A stretch of 64,000 nucleotides of DNA from JBDRHL01 sp043816955 (GCA_043816955.1 JBDRHL010000221.1:5406-69405); one strand, 5' to 3'; counted from the stretch's first letter, positions 36,094 to 45,918 are shown. Made by a program: numbers and translations. Notes: generated from the letters alone by a model not told the origin.

Positions 36094-36636
36094 TCACTCT
36101 TCCCGCAGCGGCATTCCGAACAAACGCAGCATCTCTTTACCCTCTTCGTCCGTCCGGGCCGTTGTCACAAACGTTATATCCATCCCCTGCGGCACTTCAA
36201 TCTCCACAGGATTCACTTCAGGAAATACACTCTGTTCCGTAAGCCCCATCGAGTAATTGCCCCTGCCGTCAAAACCCTTCGGATTCAATCCACGAAAATC
36301 ACGTACGCGAGGTATCGCCAGACTCACCAGCCGGTCCATAAACTCGTACATCCGCTTTTTTCGAAGTGTCACTTTGCATCCTATCGCCATTCCCTCGCGA
36401 AGTTTGAAGTTGGACACACTCTTCTTGGCCTTACATATCAGCGGTTTCTGACCGGTAATCATCGTTATCGCTTTAATCGCTTCATCCAGGTGTTTTTTCT
36501 CAGCTACCGCCTTGCCGACACCCATTGACACGACAATCTTCTCCAGCTTCGGAACCCCCATCGCGCTCGAATAACCAAAACGCTTCTTAAGCTGTGGTAC
36601 TACCTGCAAATGGTATATATCTTCAAAACGTGCCAT
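36094..36636 (-). CDS. rplE: 50S ribosomal protein L5
   Basis: About 180 residues: [43 protein letters not shown] and [20 protein letters not shown] at 36636 (MARFEDIY) is preferred to the GTG two codons upstream. Binds 5S rRNA and P-site tRNA. Confidence 0.96.
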   Translation of the reverse strand: MARFEDIYHLQVVPQLKKRFGYSSAMGVPKLEKIVVSMGVGKAVAEKKHLDEAIKAITMITGQKPLICKAKKSVSNFKLREGMAIGCKVTLRKKRMYEFMDRLVSLAIPRVRDFRGLNPKGFDGRGNYSMGLTEQSVFPEVNPVEIEVPQGMDITFVTTARTDEEGKEMLRLFGMPLREE

Positions 36637-36649
36637 ATCCACACCAATG

Positions 36650-36979
36650 TTATACTTTCCTGATTACGCCTATTTCGGTCCCGTCAAGCGCCACTCGCTT
36701 CTTGCCTCCGTCTTTGCTATACTCAAAGCGAACACGAGTACCCGAAGAGCTTTTCGGGTTCACCGGCAGAACGTTGCTTATATCCACCGGCTGCTCAACA
36801 AGTATCCTGCCGCCCTGTGGCGCCTTTGCAGATGGACGAACATGTTTATGTTTCCGGTTATGCCCCTCTATCACAACCTTGCCCTTCTTGCGAAGAACAC
36901 GCATAACTCTCCCAGTAGCGCCCTTATGCTCACCAGCTATTATCTGAACCGTATCACCTTTTTTCACATGTATAGCCAT
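36650..36979 (-). CDS. rplX: 50S ribosomal protein L24
   Basis: 109 residues with the KOW motif [20 protein letters not shown] and the [12 protein letters not shown] segment. Nucleates 50S assembly. Confidence 0.96.
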   Translation of the reverse strand: MAIHVKKGDTVQIIAGEHKGATGRVMRVLRKKGKVVIEGHNRKHKHVRPSAKAPQGGRILVEQPVDISNVLPVNPKSSSGTRVRFEYSKDGGKKRVALDGTEIGVIRKV

Positions 36980-36993
36980 ACTGCCGTCTCTAA

Positions 36994-37380
36994 TTAAACT
37001 ACTTCACTCGCCAGAGATATAATCTTCATGAAATTCTTCTCTCGCAGCTCCCGGGCAACTGCACCGAATATGCGGGTGCCTATCGGATTCTGCTCAGCGT
37101 CAATCATCACCGCTGCATTGCTGTCGAACCGAACGTAACTGCCGTCTGACCGCTTCACAGGGCTTCTCGTGCGTATTATCACGCAGCGATGCACCTTCTT
37201 GTCGTCCAGCTGGCAGCTTGGCAGTGATTTCTTGATCGCAACACAAACTACATCCCCCACCGTCGCCTTCGGTCGGCTGAAATTACCGCTGGAGCTGCTC
37301 TTACCGAGAACCTTGATACATTGCGCAACCTTCACGCCGCTGTTATCGGCGATTATTAACATCGTTTCTTGCTGAATCAA
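36994..37380 (-). CDS. rplN: 50S ribosomal protein L14
   Basis: 128 residues: MIQQETMLIIADNSGVKVAQ, VGDVVCVAIKKSLPSCQL and GTRIFGAVARELREKNFMKI. Slightly longer than the usual 122. Confidence 0.97.
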   Translation of the reverse strand: MIQQETMLIIADNSGVKVAQCIKVLGKSSSSGNFSRPKATVGDVVCVAIKKSLPSCQLDDKKVHRCVIIRTRSPVKRSDGSYVRFDSNAAVMIDAEQNPIGTRIFGAVARELREKNFMKIISLASEVV

Positions 37381-37401
37381 CTGCCTGACCCTTATATCTC
37401 G

Positions 37402-37665
37402 CTACTCTGCGACCGCTTTTCCAAGAATCCTGACCAGACGCCAGCTCTTTGTCTTGCTGATCGGCCGGCATTCCACTACTTCAACCGTATCACCAACTGC
37501 CGCTGCATTCTCAGGATCATGAACACCAAGCTTGGTTGTCCGCCTGATATACTTACCATATTTGCGGTGCTTCAGCAGGTATTCTATCGCCACCCGGATA
37601 CTTTTGTCTCCGCTGCGGCTTACCACAACACCGCTTCTTGTTTTTTGCTCTTTCACATTTGCCAT
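37402..37665 (-). CDS. rpsQ: 30S ribosomal protein S17
   Basis: 87 residues: [36 protein letters not shown] and [20 protein letters not shown]. Small OB-fold protein; canonical S10-operon position between rpmC and rplN. Confidence 0.96.
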   Translation of the reverse strand: MANVKEQKTRSGVVVSRSGDKSIRVAIEYLLKHRKYGKYIRRTTKLGVHDPENAAAVGDTVEVVECRPISKTKSWRLVRILGKAVAE

Positions 37666-37671
37666 GACTTC

Positions 37672-37869
37672 TTACTGGTCCTTCGATTGCCTCTCTCTTA
37701 TTACCGTCTTGATCCGAGCAATATCATGCCGTATATTATGAGCCAGTTGCGTATTCTCAACATTTTCCGTCACACTCTGGGTACGCAAATCAAACAACTG
37801 ACGTTCAAGCTCATTCAGCCTGCCTTCAAGCTCATCCGGATTCATCTCTCGTATCTCTGATGCCTTCAC
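37672..37869 (-). CDS. rpmC: 50S ribosomal protein L29
   Basis: 65 residues: MKASEIREMNPDELEGRLNE, LERQLFDLRTQSVT and NIRHDIARIKTVIRER. Located at the tunnel exit; canonical order after rplP. Confidence 0.96.
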   Translation of the reverse strand: MKASEIREMNPDELEGRLNELERQLFDLRTQSVTENVENTQLAHNIRHDIARIKTVIRERQSKDQ

Positions 37870-37887
37870 TGAATCTTACCTCCGCTT

Positions 37888-38307
37888 TTACAATGCGTGC
37901 CTGCGAAACACAAATCTGCACCTGACCGGCATTTTATGCGCAACCCGAAGAAGCGCCTCCTTGGCTACATCCTCTGTCACCCCGCCGATCTCGAACATTA
38001 TTGTCCCAGGTCTCACGCACGCCGCCCAGAAGGCAATTTCGCCTTTACCTTTGCCCATACGCGTCTCAAGAGGTTTCGCACTGACTGACTTGTGCGGAAA
38101 AATTCTAATATAAACCCTTCCTTCACGATGAAGAAAGTGCGTCGCTGCAACTCTGCCGGCCTCTATCTGCCTGCCGGTTAGCCAGCTCATCTCAAGAGAC
38201 TGCAGCCCGTATTCACCAAATGCCACAAAGTTGCTGCGAGTGGCATTGCCTTTCATTCTGCCTCGCTGATTCTTGCGGTACTTTACTCTTTTCGGCATTA
38301 ACGCCAT
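37888..38307 (-). CDS. rplP: 50S ribosomal protein L16
   Basis: 139 residues: PKRVKYRKNQRGRMKGNATR, FGEYGLQSLEMSWLTGRQIEA and GKGKGEIAFWAACVRPGTIMFE. Central to tRNA accommodation. M4 is an alternative start. Confidence 0.96.
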   Translation of the reverse strand: MALMPKRVKYRKNQRGRMKGNATRSNFVAFGEYGLQSLEMSWLTGRQIEAGRVAATHFLHREGRVYIRIFPHKSVSAKPLETRMGKGKGEIAFWAACVRPGTIMFEIGGVTEDVAKEALLRVAHKMPVRCRFVFRRHAL

Positions 38308-38336
38308 TCTTATGACCTCTTACAAAAAATCACTTA

Positions 38337-39119
38337 TTACCCCTGCTCTCTGCTCTCCGACGACTTGCTCCTTCTCGAACCTGATCGAGATGTCCTGCCC
38401 CCTCCGCTCGCACCTCGCGACTCCCCTCTGCCACCTCGCCGCGCCTGCATTCGCCGGGGTCTGCTAGATACAATCTGCTCTTCTCCGAATTTACCCTTGT
38501 AAATCCACACCTTAATACCAACACAGCCGTATGTCGTAAACGATGTCGCCGTACCATAATCAACATTCGCATCAAGCATCTGAAGAGGAATACTGCCAAG
38601 CTTCTGGGTCTCACACCTGGCCATCTCTGACCCTGCCAGCCGACCGGAACAGATAATCTTAACTCCTTTAGCACCGGCATTTATCGCTGACTCACAATGC
38701 GTCTTCATCGCCCGCCTGAATGATGCTCGCTTCGCCAGCTGTTCAGCAAGACCCTCGGCTACCAGCTTTGCATCAAGAGCTGGCTCCTTGATCTCTATCA
38801 CATTCACCGCTATCTTGCGGTCAATCAGCTCTTCAAGCTCCTCACGAAGCTTGTCAACTTCCGCTCCTCGCGGACCAATCACCATACCAGGACGCGCCGT
38901 ATGAAGCGTCACCTTCACCTCGTTCCGTGTTCGCGCAATTGATACCTTGGCTACAGCTGCATAAGGAGGCTGACGGTTAAATTTGCGGTCTATAAAATTG
39001 CGAATGCGCTGGTCCTCGACAAGAAATTCGCCATAATTACCCTTGGGGGCATACCACGTACTCTGCCAATCGAGCGTTATACCCGTCCGAAAACCTATTG
39101 GCGATGTCTTTTGACCCAT
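38337..39119 (-). CDS. rpsC: 30S ribosomal protein S3 with arginine/serine-rich tail
   Basis: About 260 residues: MGQKTSPIGFRTGITLDWQS, the KH-domain stretch TARPGMVIGPRGAEVDKLRE and VWIYKGKFG. The last 40 or so residues are a low-complexity tail rich in Arg, Gly and Ser. The ATG at 39119 is the family start, 2 bp after rplV; the longer frame runs back into rplV and is not used. Confidence 0.95.
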   Translation of the reverse strand: MGQKTSPIGFRTGITLDWQSTWYAPKGNYGEFLVEDQRIRNFIDRKFNRQPPYAAVAKVSIARTRNEVKVTLHTARPGMVIGPRGAEVDKLREELEELIDRKIAVNVIEIKEPALDAKLVAEGLAEQLAKRASFRRAMKTHCESAINAGAKGVKIICSGRLAGSEMARCETQKLGSIPLQMLDANVDYGTATSFTTYGCVGIKVWIYKGKFGEEQIVSSRPRRMQARRGGRGESRGASGGGRTSRSGSRRSKSSESREQG

Positions 39120-39121
39120 AA

Positions 39122-39670
39122 CTATTCCTCTGTCACCGTTATATGTATATGGCTCGCAGTCTTGCGAATCGGATGGGCACGACCACGGTCTTTCGGAATC
39201 CACCGCTTGGTGCCAAGACGAATACCTGCATCGTCAACACGCGCCTCACTTACATACAGGCTTTCAACATCCGCCTCCTGCTCGTCTGCATCGGCAATAG
39301 CACATTTTAATACCTTGCTCACCATCTCCGCCGCACGCTTCCGGGTAAATTTTAACGTATCAATCGCCTCTTGAACCCCCTTACCCGCTATCAACTGCGT
39401 TACAAGCCTTGCCTTCCTGGCGGAAATCGGTGCATATTTACAGCTTGACCGCCACTCTGATAAATCCCTGACACCAACGCCCAGAGCATCTGCCAGGCGC
39501 TCAACATCCGCACTCCGGACAGCAGGCTTGAATTGCCCGTGCTGCCAGTTCTTTATCGCTGTAGCCGCTTTGCCCTTATCCAGGCCGCCCCGAACAAGCT
39601 GACCCGCCAGCTCATCCGTGCTCACCTGGTTCCTCGCACAAATTTCTCTGAATTTACCGCTGCTTAGCAT
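39122..39670 (-). CDS. rplV: 50S ribosomal protein L22 with N-terminal helix-turn-helix-like domain
   Basis: 182 residues. Residues from about 72 on are ordinary L22 (KYAPISARKARLVTQLIAGK, FTRKRAAEMVSKVLKCAIADA, GRAHPIRKTASHIHITVTE). Residues 1-70 form an extra domain with REICARNQVSTDELAGQLV and VERLADALGVGVRDLSEW, reminiscent of a Cro/XRE-type helix-turn-helix. L22 alone is about 110 residues. Nothing in the sequence suggests two genes: the frame is continuous, with no internal ribosome-binding site followed by a start codon at the L22 boundary. Similar extensions may occur in related planctomycetes; I cannot check here. Confidence 0.92.
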   Translation of the reverse strand: MLSSGKFREICARNQVSTDELAGQLVRGGLDKGKAATAIKNWQHGQFKPAVRSADVERLADALGVGVRDLSEWRSSCKYAPISARKARLVTQLIAGKGVQEAIDTLKFTRKRAAEMVSKVLKCAIADADEQEADVESLYVSEARVDDAGIRLGTKRWIPKDRGRAHPIRKTASHIHITVTEE

Positions 39671-39701
39671 AAAAAACCTTAATCAACAAAACTCGTCGAC
39701 C

Positions 39702-39968
39702 TTACTTCTTACTCCCGGCATGTCCTTTGAAAGTACGGGTCGGCGAAAACTCGCCAAGCTTATGACCTACCATATCCTCACTCACGAATACCTTGTGAAA
39801 CATCTTGCCGTTGTGAACCATAAACGTAAAACCCACAAACTCCGGAACTATCGTACACCGACGTGCCCACGTCTTGATCGGTTCACGACTGCCGCTGTCA
39901 ATCTGCCTGCTGACCTTCTCAAACACCTTCGCATCGACATATGGGCCTTTTTTAAGAGACCGTCCCAT
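39702..39968 (-). CDS. rpsS: 30S ribosomal protein S19
   Basis: 88 residues: [45 protein letters not shown] core, [16 protein letters not shown] at the end. Lies between rplB and rplV. Confidence 0.97.
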   Translation of the reverse strand: MGRSLKKGPYVDAKVFEKVSRQIDSGSREPIKTWARRCTIVPEFVGFTFMVHNGKMFHKVFVSEDMVGHKLGEFSPTRTFKGHAGSKK

Positions 39969-39989
39969 TAATATCCCTCATTTTCTCAA

Positions 39990-40841
39990 CTACAATACTA
40001 GTTGACCTGATCGCACATTCTTCCGACGACGAATTATCCGCTTCCTGCTCGGATTACGCGGATTACGCGTCTTGCCGCCTTTTGCCGGAACTCCCGTTGG
40101 AGAACATGGATGACGACCGCCGTTGGATCGGCCTTCACCGCCGCCAAGCGGATGGTCAACTGGATTCATCGCTTTGCCTCGTGTATGAGGCCGGCGACCC
40201 ATATGGCGTTTCCGGCCGGCTTTGCCTATCTTGATATTCTGATAATCGCCATTGCTCAATTGTCCGATAGTAGCACGGCATTCTCTGCGAACCATCCGCA
40301 TTTCACCGCTCGGCAGCACAAATGTCACCCAGTCGCCTTCTTTTGCCATCACACGGGCAACACCACCGGCACTGCGAACCAGTTTGCCCCCCTGGCCCGC
40401 TGTCATCTCTATATTATGAACCTCAACCCCAACAGGTATTGACGACAGAGGCATCGAATTGCCCACTCTCGGTTCAACACGCATTCCGCTCTCAATAACA
40501 TCTCCGGACTTGATACCCTGCGGAGCAAGTATATATCGTTTCTCACCGTCAGCGTAATGCACCAGCGAAATAAAACAGTTCCGATTAGGATCGTACTCCA
40601 CTGTTGCAACCTTCGCCGCAATTCCGTCCTTGTTACGCTTAAAGTCGATAATCCGGTAAAGCCGCCGTGCACCGCCGCCGCGAAACCTCGACGTCGTTAC
40701 TCCATAGTGATTGCGCCCGCCGTGCTTCTTGATCCGTTTGCACAGAGACTTCTCCGCCCTGGCCGTCGTAAGCTCTGAGTAGTCGTTCACCGATGCGTTT
40801 CGCCGACCTGATGTCGTTGGGTTATATATTCGAATACCCAT
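39990..40841 (-). CDS. rplB: 50S ribosomal protein L2
   Basis: 283 residues: HGGRNHYGVTTSRFRGGG, the conserved SAGGVARVMAKEGDW, and the peptidyl-transferase-proximal AMNPVDHPLGGGEGRSNGG. Canonical order rplW-rplB-rpsS. Confidence 0.97.
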   Translation of the reverse strand: MGIRIYNPTTSGRRNASVNDYSELTTARAEKSLCKRIKKHGGRNHYGVTTSRFRGGGARRLYRIIDFKRNKDGIAAKVATVEYDPNRNCFISLVHYADGEKRYILAPQGIKSGDVIESGMRVEPRVGNSMPLSSIPVGVEVHNIEMTAGQGGKLVRSAGGVARVMAKEGDWVTFVLPSGEMRMVRRECRATIGQLSNGDYQNIKIGKAGRKRHMGRRPHTRGKAMNPVDHPLGGGEGRSNGGRHPCSPTGVPAKGGKTRNPRNPSRKRIIRRRKNVRSGQLVL

Positions 40842-40860
40842 AATCGCCGCCTGTCAAATC

Positions 40861-41151
40861 CTAAAACAAATCAATGTGATAATCTTTACCAAGAACTACT
40901 GTTGCCTTCTTCCAGTTCGCTGTACGACCGAAAGACCTGCCGCGCCTGCGAGGCTTCCCCTTCCGATTCGCTGTACGAACCTCACGAACCTTCACGCTAT
41001 AAAGACGCTCAATTGCATCCTTTATCTGAACCTTATTCGCCTTCCTGTTTACCTCGAAAGAGTACGCACTGCGAGTATTTGCAAAATGGGTGCTCTGCTC
41101 TGTTATCAAAGGCCTTATTATTACCTGGTAATCATCCACCTTTTTGCCCAT
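40861..41151 (-). CDS. rplW: 50S ribosomal protein L23
   Basis: 96 residues: VIIRPLITEQSTHFANTRSA, YSFEVNRKANKVQIKDAIERL and KPRRRGRSFGRTANWKKATV. Tunnel-exit protein that docks SRP and trigger factor. Confidence 0.96.
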   Translation of the reverse strand: MGKKVDDYQVIIRPLITEQSTHFANTRSAYSFEVNRKANKVQIKDAIERLYSVKVREVRTANRKGKPRRRGRSFGRTANWKKATVVLGKDYHIDLF

Positions 41152-41155
41152 TCGC

Positions 41156-41785
41156 TTAGTTACTATTGCCCTTATTCACGAGACGCATAAACGCCTCTTT
41201 TGTAAACAGCATCCACTGCCGTCCGCAGATGTCTCCGGCATTCAGATCGCAAACATTCATCACCTCTACCTTCGGAACATTTCTCGCAGACAGATATAAA
41301 TTCCTTTCACGCTCCTCAACCGCCACAAGACAACTGCGATTAATCTTCAGATTATTAAGAGTCGTCACAAACTCCTTGGTTCTCGCCCTCTCGAACTTCA
41401 AATCCTCAACCAGAACCACCCTCTCACTCAGAAGCTTCGCAAGTATCGCTGAATCCCTCGCTAGACGCCTCTGCTTTTTAGGCATCCTCTGACTGAAATC
41501 ACGCGCTTGTTTTGCAAACGCCACGCCCCCGCCGCGACGAATCACCGTACGACGCGTACCCATACGGGCGTTACCAGTACCCTTTTGACGATACAATTTC
41601 CTGGTCGACCCGGCCACCATGCCTCTGCTGCGCGTAGCTGCCGTACCAACTCGCTTGTTCGCCTGGTACATCACTATAGCCTGCTTCAAAAGCGGATAAC
41701 GAACTGTCCCTCCGAACACCGCCTCGTCAACCTGGACGCTGTCAACCTTATTACCGTCTCTGTCTAATACCGATAAAGCTATCAT
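41156..41785 (-). CDS. rplD: 50S ribosomal protein L4
   Basis: About 209 residues: VFGGTVRYPLLKQAIVMYQAN, RSRGMVAGSTRKLYRQKGTGNAR-type tunnel loop, and FTKEAFMRL near the end. The ATG at 41785 (MIALSVLDRDG) is the family start; the longer frame overlaps rplC and is rejected. Confidence 0.95.
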   Translation of the reverse strand: MIALSVLDRDGNKVDSVQVDEAVFGGTVRYPLLKQAIVMYQANKRVGTAATRSRGMVAGSTRKLYRQKGTGNARMGTRRTVIRRGGGVAFAKQARDFSQRMPKKQRRLARDSAILAKLLSERVVLVEDLKFERARTKEFVTTLNNLKINRSCLVAVEERERNLYLSARNVPKVEVMNVCDLNAGDICGRQWMLFTKEAFMRLVNKGNSN

Positions 41786-41813
41786 TCCGAATCGTTCCGA
41801 CTGCTTCTGTAAA

Positions 41814-42461
41814 CTACTTCTTCTTCGACTGACGAACAATTACATAACCGTCCGGCGGCCCTGCTACTGCACCTTTTATAACCAGCAGATTCCGCTGCTC
41901 ATCTATACTCACTAACTGATGGTTCTTTGTCGTAACCTTTACATGACCCGCGCGACCTGCCATCCGCTTGCCCTTCTTAACGTTCCCGCCGTGGCCCCGA
42001 TCGCTCGCATGGCTGCTTATCGAACCGGATGAACGGTGCTTGCGCTCCGTCCCGTGAGACGATGGAAAGCCCTTGAAACCATGACGTTTCATCACACCGG
42101 TAAAACCTTTTCCTTTGCTCGTTCCGGTTACATCCACGTATTTGACTTCTGAAAATACCGACACCGTTACATCAATACCAGCCGAATATCCCGCTTCAGC
42201 ATCACCATCAAATCGCATCTCACGCAACAGCCTCATCGGCACACTGCCTGCCTTTGATGTATGACCAGCCGCCGGTTTCGTGCGACGGGATTTTTTAACT
42301 TCATCATAACCAAGCTGTACCGCATTATAGCCGTCTACTTCAGAACTCTTGACCTGAATCACCTTGCACGGACCTGCAGAAATCACCGTAACCGGAATAA
42401 TCCGGCCGCTCTCGTCATAAACTTGAGTCATTCCAACTTTTTTCCCAAGTAGCATTACCAT
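41814..42461 (-). CDS. rplC: 50S ribosomal protein L3
   Basis: 215 residues: MLLGKKVGMTQVYDESGRII, the core KGKGFTGVMKRHGFKGFPSS-type loop near the peptidyl-transferase centre, and HGGNVKKGKRMAGRAGHVKV. ggtga lies a few bases before the ATG at 42461. Confidence 0.96.
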   Translation of the reverse strand: MVMLLGKKVGMTQVYDESGRIIPVTVISAGPCKVIQVKSSEVDGYNAVQLGYDEVKKSRRTKPAAGHTSKAGSVPMRLLREMRFDGDAEAGYSAGIDVTVSVFSEVKYVDVTGTSKGKGFTGVMKRHGFKGFPSSHGTERKHRSSGSISSHASDRGHGGNVKKGKRMAGRAGHVKVTTKNHQLVSIDEQRNLLVIKGAVAGPPDGYVIVRQSKKK

Positions 42462-42544
42462 CGATAATTCACCTTATCTGCTCCGCAGCGATTCAAATAA
42501 AAAACATGCCTCCTCAGCATGTTCTATATACTACTCCGACAACC

Positions 42545-42859
42545 TTATGCCTTTATCTTGACAAAAACGCCCGCAGGCACAACCAGCCGGTTCAGAGCTT
42601 CGACTGTACGGGCATTCGCTTCATAGATGTCTATCAAACGCTTGTGCGTCCGCATCTCGAACTGCTCACGCGATTTCTTATCTATGTGAGGACTTCGCAG
42701 CACTGTATACCTCTCAATACGCGTAGGAAGAGGAACAGGACCGCTCACACGCGCATTCGTCCGACGCGCATGATCTACGATCTCCTTGGCAGAAGCATCA
42801 AGAGCACGATGATCATACGCTTCCATACGGATACGAATTCGTTCGGTCTGAACCGCCAT
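42545..42859 (-). CDS. rpsJ: 30S ribosomal protein S10
   Basis: 104 residues: [48 protein letters not shown] core and [19 protein letters not shown]. First gene of the S10 cluster; here fusA rather than tuf precedes it. Confidence 0.97.
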   Translation of the reverse strand: MAVQTERIRIRMEAYDHRALDASAKEIVDHARRTNARVSGPVPLPTRIERYTVLRSPHIDKKSREQFEMRTHKRLIDIYEANARTVEALNRLVVPAGVFVKIKA

Positions 42860-43234
42860 GACTCTCCCTTTTTATCAGCTACCTAAACGTCCGATAAATA
42901 ATGGCTTGCCATTTGCATAAGATTCGCAAAAATAACAACTAATACCAAAAAAACAAGGCAAAAAAACTAAAATTTCCACACTTTACAATACTAATGTGAT
43001 TTTTTGATACTGGCAGGAAAGGTAACGTGTACGACCTTCCTTCACATCTACCCATCCGGCTTAAGCAGGCACCTCAACTTGCGACACCTGCTGCACCATA
43101 CGACGGGTACTATTTCACAGCCGTCCTTGTGTCAATAATGATATGCTCCAGCCCAACTCGATACGCACACCGCTCCGCAGCATGCTCGCTCCGGCCGCTA
43201 AAAAACTTGCTTTTACCACACAAATATTATCTCG
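42860..43234. other. fusA-rpsJ intergenic region (375 bp), no gene seen
   Basis: In many bacteria tuf lies here; in this genome it does not. The half next to rpsJ (about 42880-43010) is very A+T rich on the minus strand, as expected for a promoter/leader of the S10 operon, but I cannot fix -35 and -10 boxes with confidence. The half next to fusA has normal composition; a + strand frame through it has no recognisable product. Confidence 0.5.
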
Positions 43235-45319
43235 TCAAGAAAATGTTGATAAAATTTTTTCTGAAATTTGCTCCGGCACCCGCTGGTAATGTGAAGGCTC
43301 CATCGCAAACGTGCCCCGTCCCCGTGTAAGACCCCGGATCTCACTCGAATACCCGAACATCTCACCCAGCGGAACTCGCACATCAAGCACACGCATGTGT
43401 CCATGCGGGCGGGAATCAAAAATCTCTCCTCGCTTGCTTACAAGGCTCCCCTGCACTGCGCCGTAATTCTCCTCAGGGATAACAACTTGAACTCGCATTA
43501 TCGGCTCCAGAAGAATTGCATGAGCCTTTTTTATCGCCTCATTGGTCGCTATCGCCGCTGCACGTTCAAACGCAATTTCAGACGAATCCACAGAATGATA
43601 TGACCCGTCAAGCAACGTAACTTTAACTCCCACAAGAGGATAACCACCGAGAGGACCGCTGCTCAATGCATCATAAACCCCCTCTTCCACACCCCCAATA
43701 TACTCCTTCGGCACCGCCCCGCCTACTACCGAGTTCTCAAACTGGTTCGTCTTATTATATTGACCATTTTCATCCAAAAATGACTCAACACGCACAACCA
43801 CATGCCCATACTGACCACGACCCCCGCTCTGCTGGACAAACCTACCTTCGCTCTCTCCAACTTCCGTTATAGTTTCTTTATACGCCACACGCGGCTTACC
43901 TACCCGCACACCTACCTTCAGGTCACGAACAAGACGATGCTCCAGAACCTCAAGATGAAGTTCTCCCATGCCGCTGATTATCGTTTCCCCCGTCTCGCTG
44001 TTATATCTGCTGCTGAACGTAGGATCCTCACGCCGAAGTAGCGAAAGCGCCGCTGACAGTTTCTCCCGATCCCCGCTTGTCCGGGGTTCGATCGACATGT
44101 CAATCACCGCCTCCGGAAACTTTATTCTTTCCAGAATAACCGGATTGCGAGTGTCGCAAATCGTATCGCCCGTATAGCTGTTCTTCAGACCCACAACAGC
44201 TACAATATCGCCTGCACTTGCGTAATCCAGAAGCCTGCGTGACTCGGCATGCATCTCAAAAATACGCGTAATATTCTCTTTGCCCCCCCTGCTTGAATTC
44301 AGAACCCGGCTGCCCGACTTCAAAACACCACGGTAAATCCGCAAAAAATTCAAATCCCCATGCTGATCGCTGGTTATCTTGAAGACCATCGCAACAAGAC
44401 TACCGCCCCGATCACATTTTACCATTACCTCCTCTTCCTCCTTGCCCAGCTTATGTCCCTTGGCAGCAGGCCTGTCAACCGGAGAAGGAAGATATGCCAC
44501 TACTCCATCAAGAAGCCTCTGAACTCCTATATACTTCAACGCTGAGCCGACAAACACCGGGTTAATACGTGCAGCAACCGTTCCTTTGCGAATCACTCGG
44601 CGAAGCATTTCCACTACCATCGGACCATCATCCATAAACGCCTCTGCCAGTTCATCATCCATATCCGCCATCGACTCGATCATTATCTCTCGCCAGTGTT
44701 TCGCTTCCTCCATATATTTCCGCGGAATTTCACATTCGTCATACCTCGCCCCTAGTACCTCAGGCTTATAGAAAACTGCCTTCATCTCAACCAGATCAAT
44801 CAGACCCTCGAATCCGCTTTCTGCACCTATCGGAATCTGAAGTGCAACCGGATTTGCAACCAGTTTGTCACGGATACTCTCTACCGTCATCTCAAAGTCA
44901 GCGCCGACTTTATCCATCTTGTTTACAAAACAAAGACATGCTAGACTGTATTTCCTGCCCTGACGCCACACCGTCTCCGTCTGTGCCTGAACCCCCTCGC
45001 TTGCGTCAAACACTGCAACCGCTCCGTCAAGAACCCGAAGCGATCTTTCCACCTCCGCTGTAAAATCAACGTGCCCCGGCGTATCTATCAGGTTAATAAC
45101 AGATTCCTTCCACGGACACCGTGTCGCAGCAGACGTTATCGTAATACCGCGCTGTTGTTCCTCCTCCAGGTAATCCATCGTTGTCGTCCCCTCATGCACC
45201 TCCCCCATCTTGTATATCTTCCCCGTATAATAAAGCACACGCTCCGTAACCGTCGTCTTGCCGGCATCAATATGCGCCATTATACCGATATTACGCAACT
45301 TTTTCAGATCCTCCGGCAT
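43235..45319 (-). CDS. fusA: Elongation factor G
   Basis: 694 residues. GTPase motifs: AHIDAGKTTVTERVLYYTGK (G1), RGITITSAAT (G2 region), DTPGHVDFTAEVERSLRVLD (G3) and NKMDKVGADF (G4). Domain IV is at GRGQYGHVVVRVE and domain V near PIMRVQVVIPEENYG. Catalyses ribosome translocation. It follows rpsG in the str operon. The only EF-G in this window. Confidence 0.96.
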   Translation of the reverse strand: MPEDLKKLRNIGIMAHIDAGKTTVTERVLYYTGKIYKMGEVHEGTTTMDYLEEEQQRGITITSAATRCPWKESVINLIDTPGHVDFTAEVERSLRVLDGAVAVFDASEGVQAQTETVWRQGRKYSLACLCFVNKMDKVGADFEMTVESIRDKLVANPVALQIPIGAESGFEGLIDLVEMKAVFYKPEVLGARYDECEIPRKYMEEAKHWREIMIESMADMDDELAEAFMDDGPMVVEMLRRVIRKGTVAARINPVFVGSALKYIGVQRLLDGVVAYLPSPVDRPAAKGHKLGKEEEEVMVKCDRGGSLVAMVFKITSDQHGDLNFLRIYRGVLKSGSRVLNSSRGGKENITRIFEMHAESRRLLDYASAGDIVAVVGLKNSYTGDTICDTRNPVILERIKFPEAVIDMSIEPRTSGDREKLSAALSLLRREDPTFSSRYNSETGETIISGMGELHLEVLEHRLVRDLKVGVRVGKPRVAYKETITEVGESEGRFVQQSGGRGQYGHVVVRVESFLDENGQYNKTNQFENSVVGGAVPKEYIGGVEEGVYDALSSGPLGGYPLVGVKVTLLDGSYHSVDSSEIAFERAAAIATNEAIKKAHAILLEPIMRVQVVIPEENYGAVQGSLVSKRGEIFDSRPHGHMRVLDVRVPLGEMFGYSSEIRGLTRGRGTFAMEPSHYQRVPEQISEKILSTFS

Positions 45320-45392
45320 ACACCACCTTTCACTTCAAATAGAAAAACTGCCACGGCCTCATATGAAACCGTGGCAGTTTTCAACTCCTGTA

Positions 45393-45866
45393 TTACCACG
45401 CAAAATGCGCAAATGCCTTATTCGCCTCTGCCATCCTGTGAATGTTCTCACGCGTCGTCATCGCCCCTCCCGTATTCTTATAAGCATCCATCAGCTCCGA
45501 CGCAAGACGCTCGCTCATCGGCTTGCCTTTTTTCGCCCGTGCCGCCTGAATAATCCAGCGAATCGCAAGCGACTGGCGACGCCTGGGATTCACCTGCATC
45601 GGAACTTGGTAGCTCGCACCTCCAACTCGCTTACTGCGAACTTCTATCATGGGCTTTACGTTATTCACCGCCTTCTCGAAAATTTCATAAACTGACACGT
45701 CCTTGACATTCTTGGATATTATTGCCATTGCGTCAGCAAATACTCTCTGAGCAACGCTCTTCTTGCCCTGCTGCATCAGGCAATTAACAAACTTGCTCAC
45801 AAGCTTGCTGCCGTGAACAGGATCCGGCTTCAGCTGGTCTCCTGATGCCGTAAATCTCTTCGCCAT
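45393..45866 (-). CDS. rpsG: 30S ribosomal protein S7
   Basis: 157 residues: [55 protein letters not shown] and [18 protein letters not shown] at the end. Primary binder of the 16S 3' domain. Confidence 0.97.
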   Translation of the reverse strand: MAKRFTASGDQLKPDPVHGSKLVSKFVNCLMQQGKKSVAQRVFADAMAIISKNVKDVSVYEIFEKAVNNVKPMIEVRSKRVGGASYQVPMQVNPRRRQSLAIRWIIQAARAKKGKPMSERLASELMDAYKNTGGAMTTRENIHRMAEANKAFAHFAW

Positions 45867-45918
45867 TTTATGCCTTTCTGTCTTTCTTCAAATACTTTAC
45901 AAAAGCTGCGCTGCCGAT

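Noticed and set aside
38337..39203. 28-residue N-terminal extension of S3
   Set aside because: It would overlap rplV; the ATG at 39119 matches the family start.
41156..41839. 18-residue N-terminal extension of L4
   Set aside because: It overlaps the end of rplC; the ATG at 41785 gives the normal L4 start.
43027..43329. 100-codon + strand frame in the fusA-rpsJ gap
   Set aside because: Starts with GTG, runs into the antisense of fusA and matches no family.
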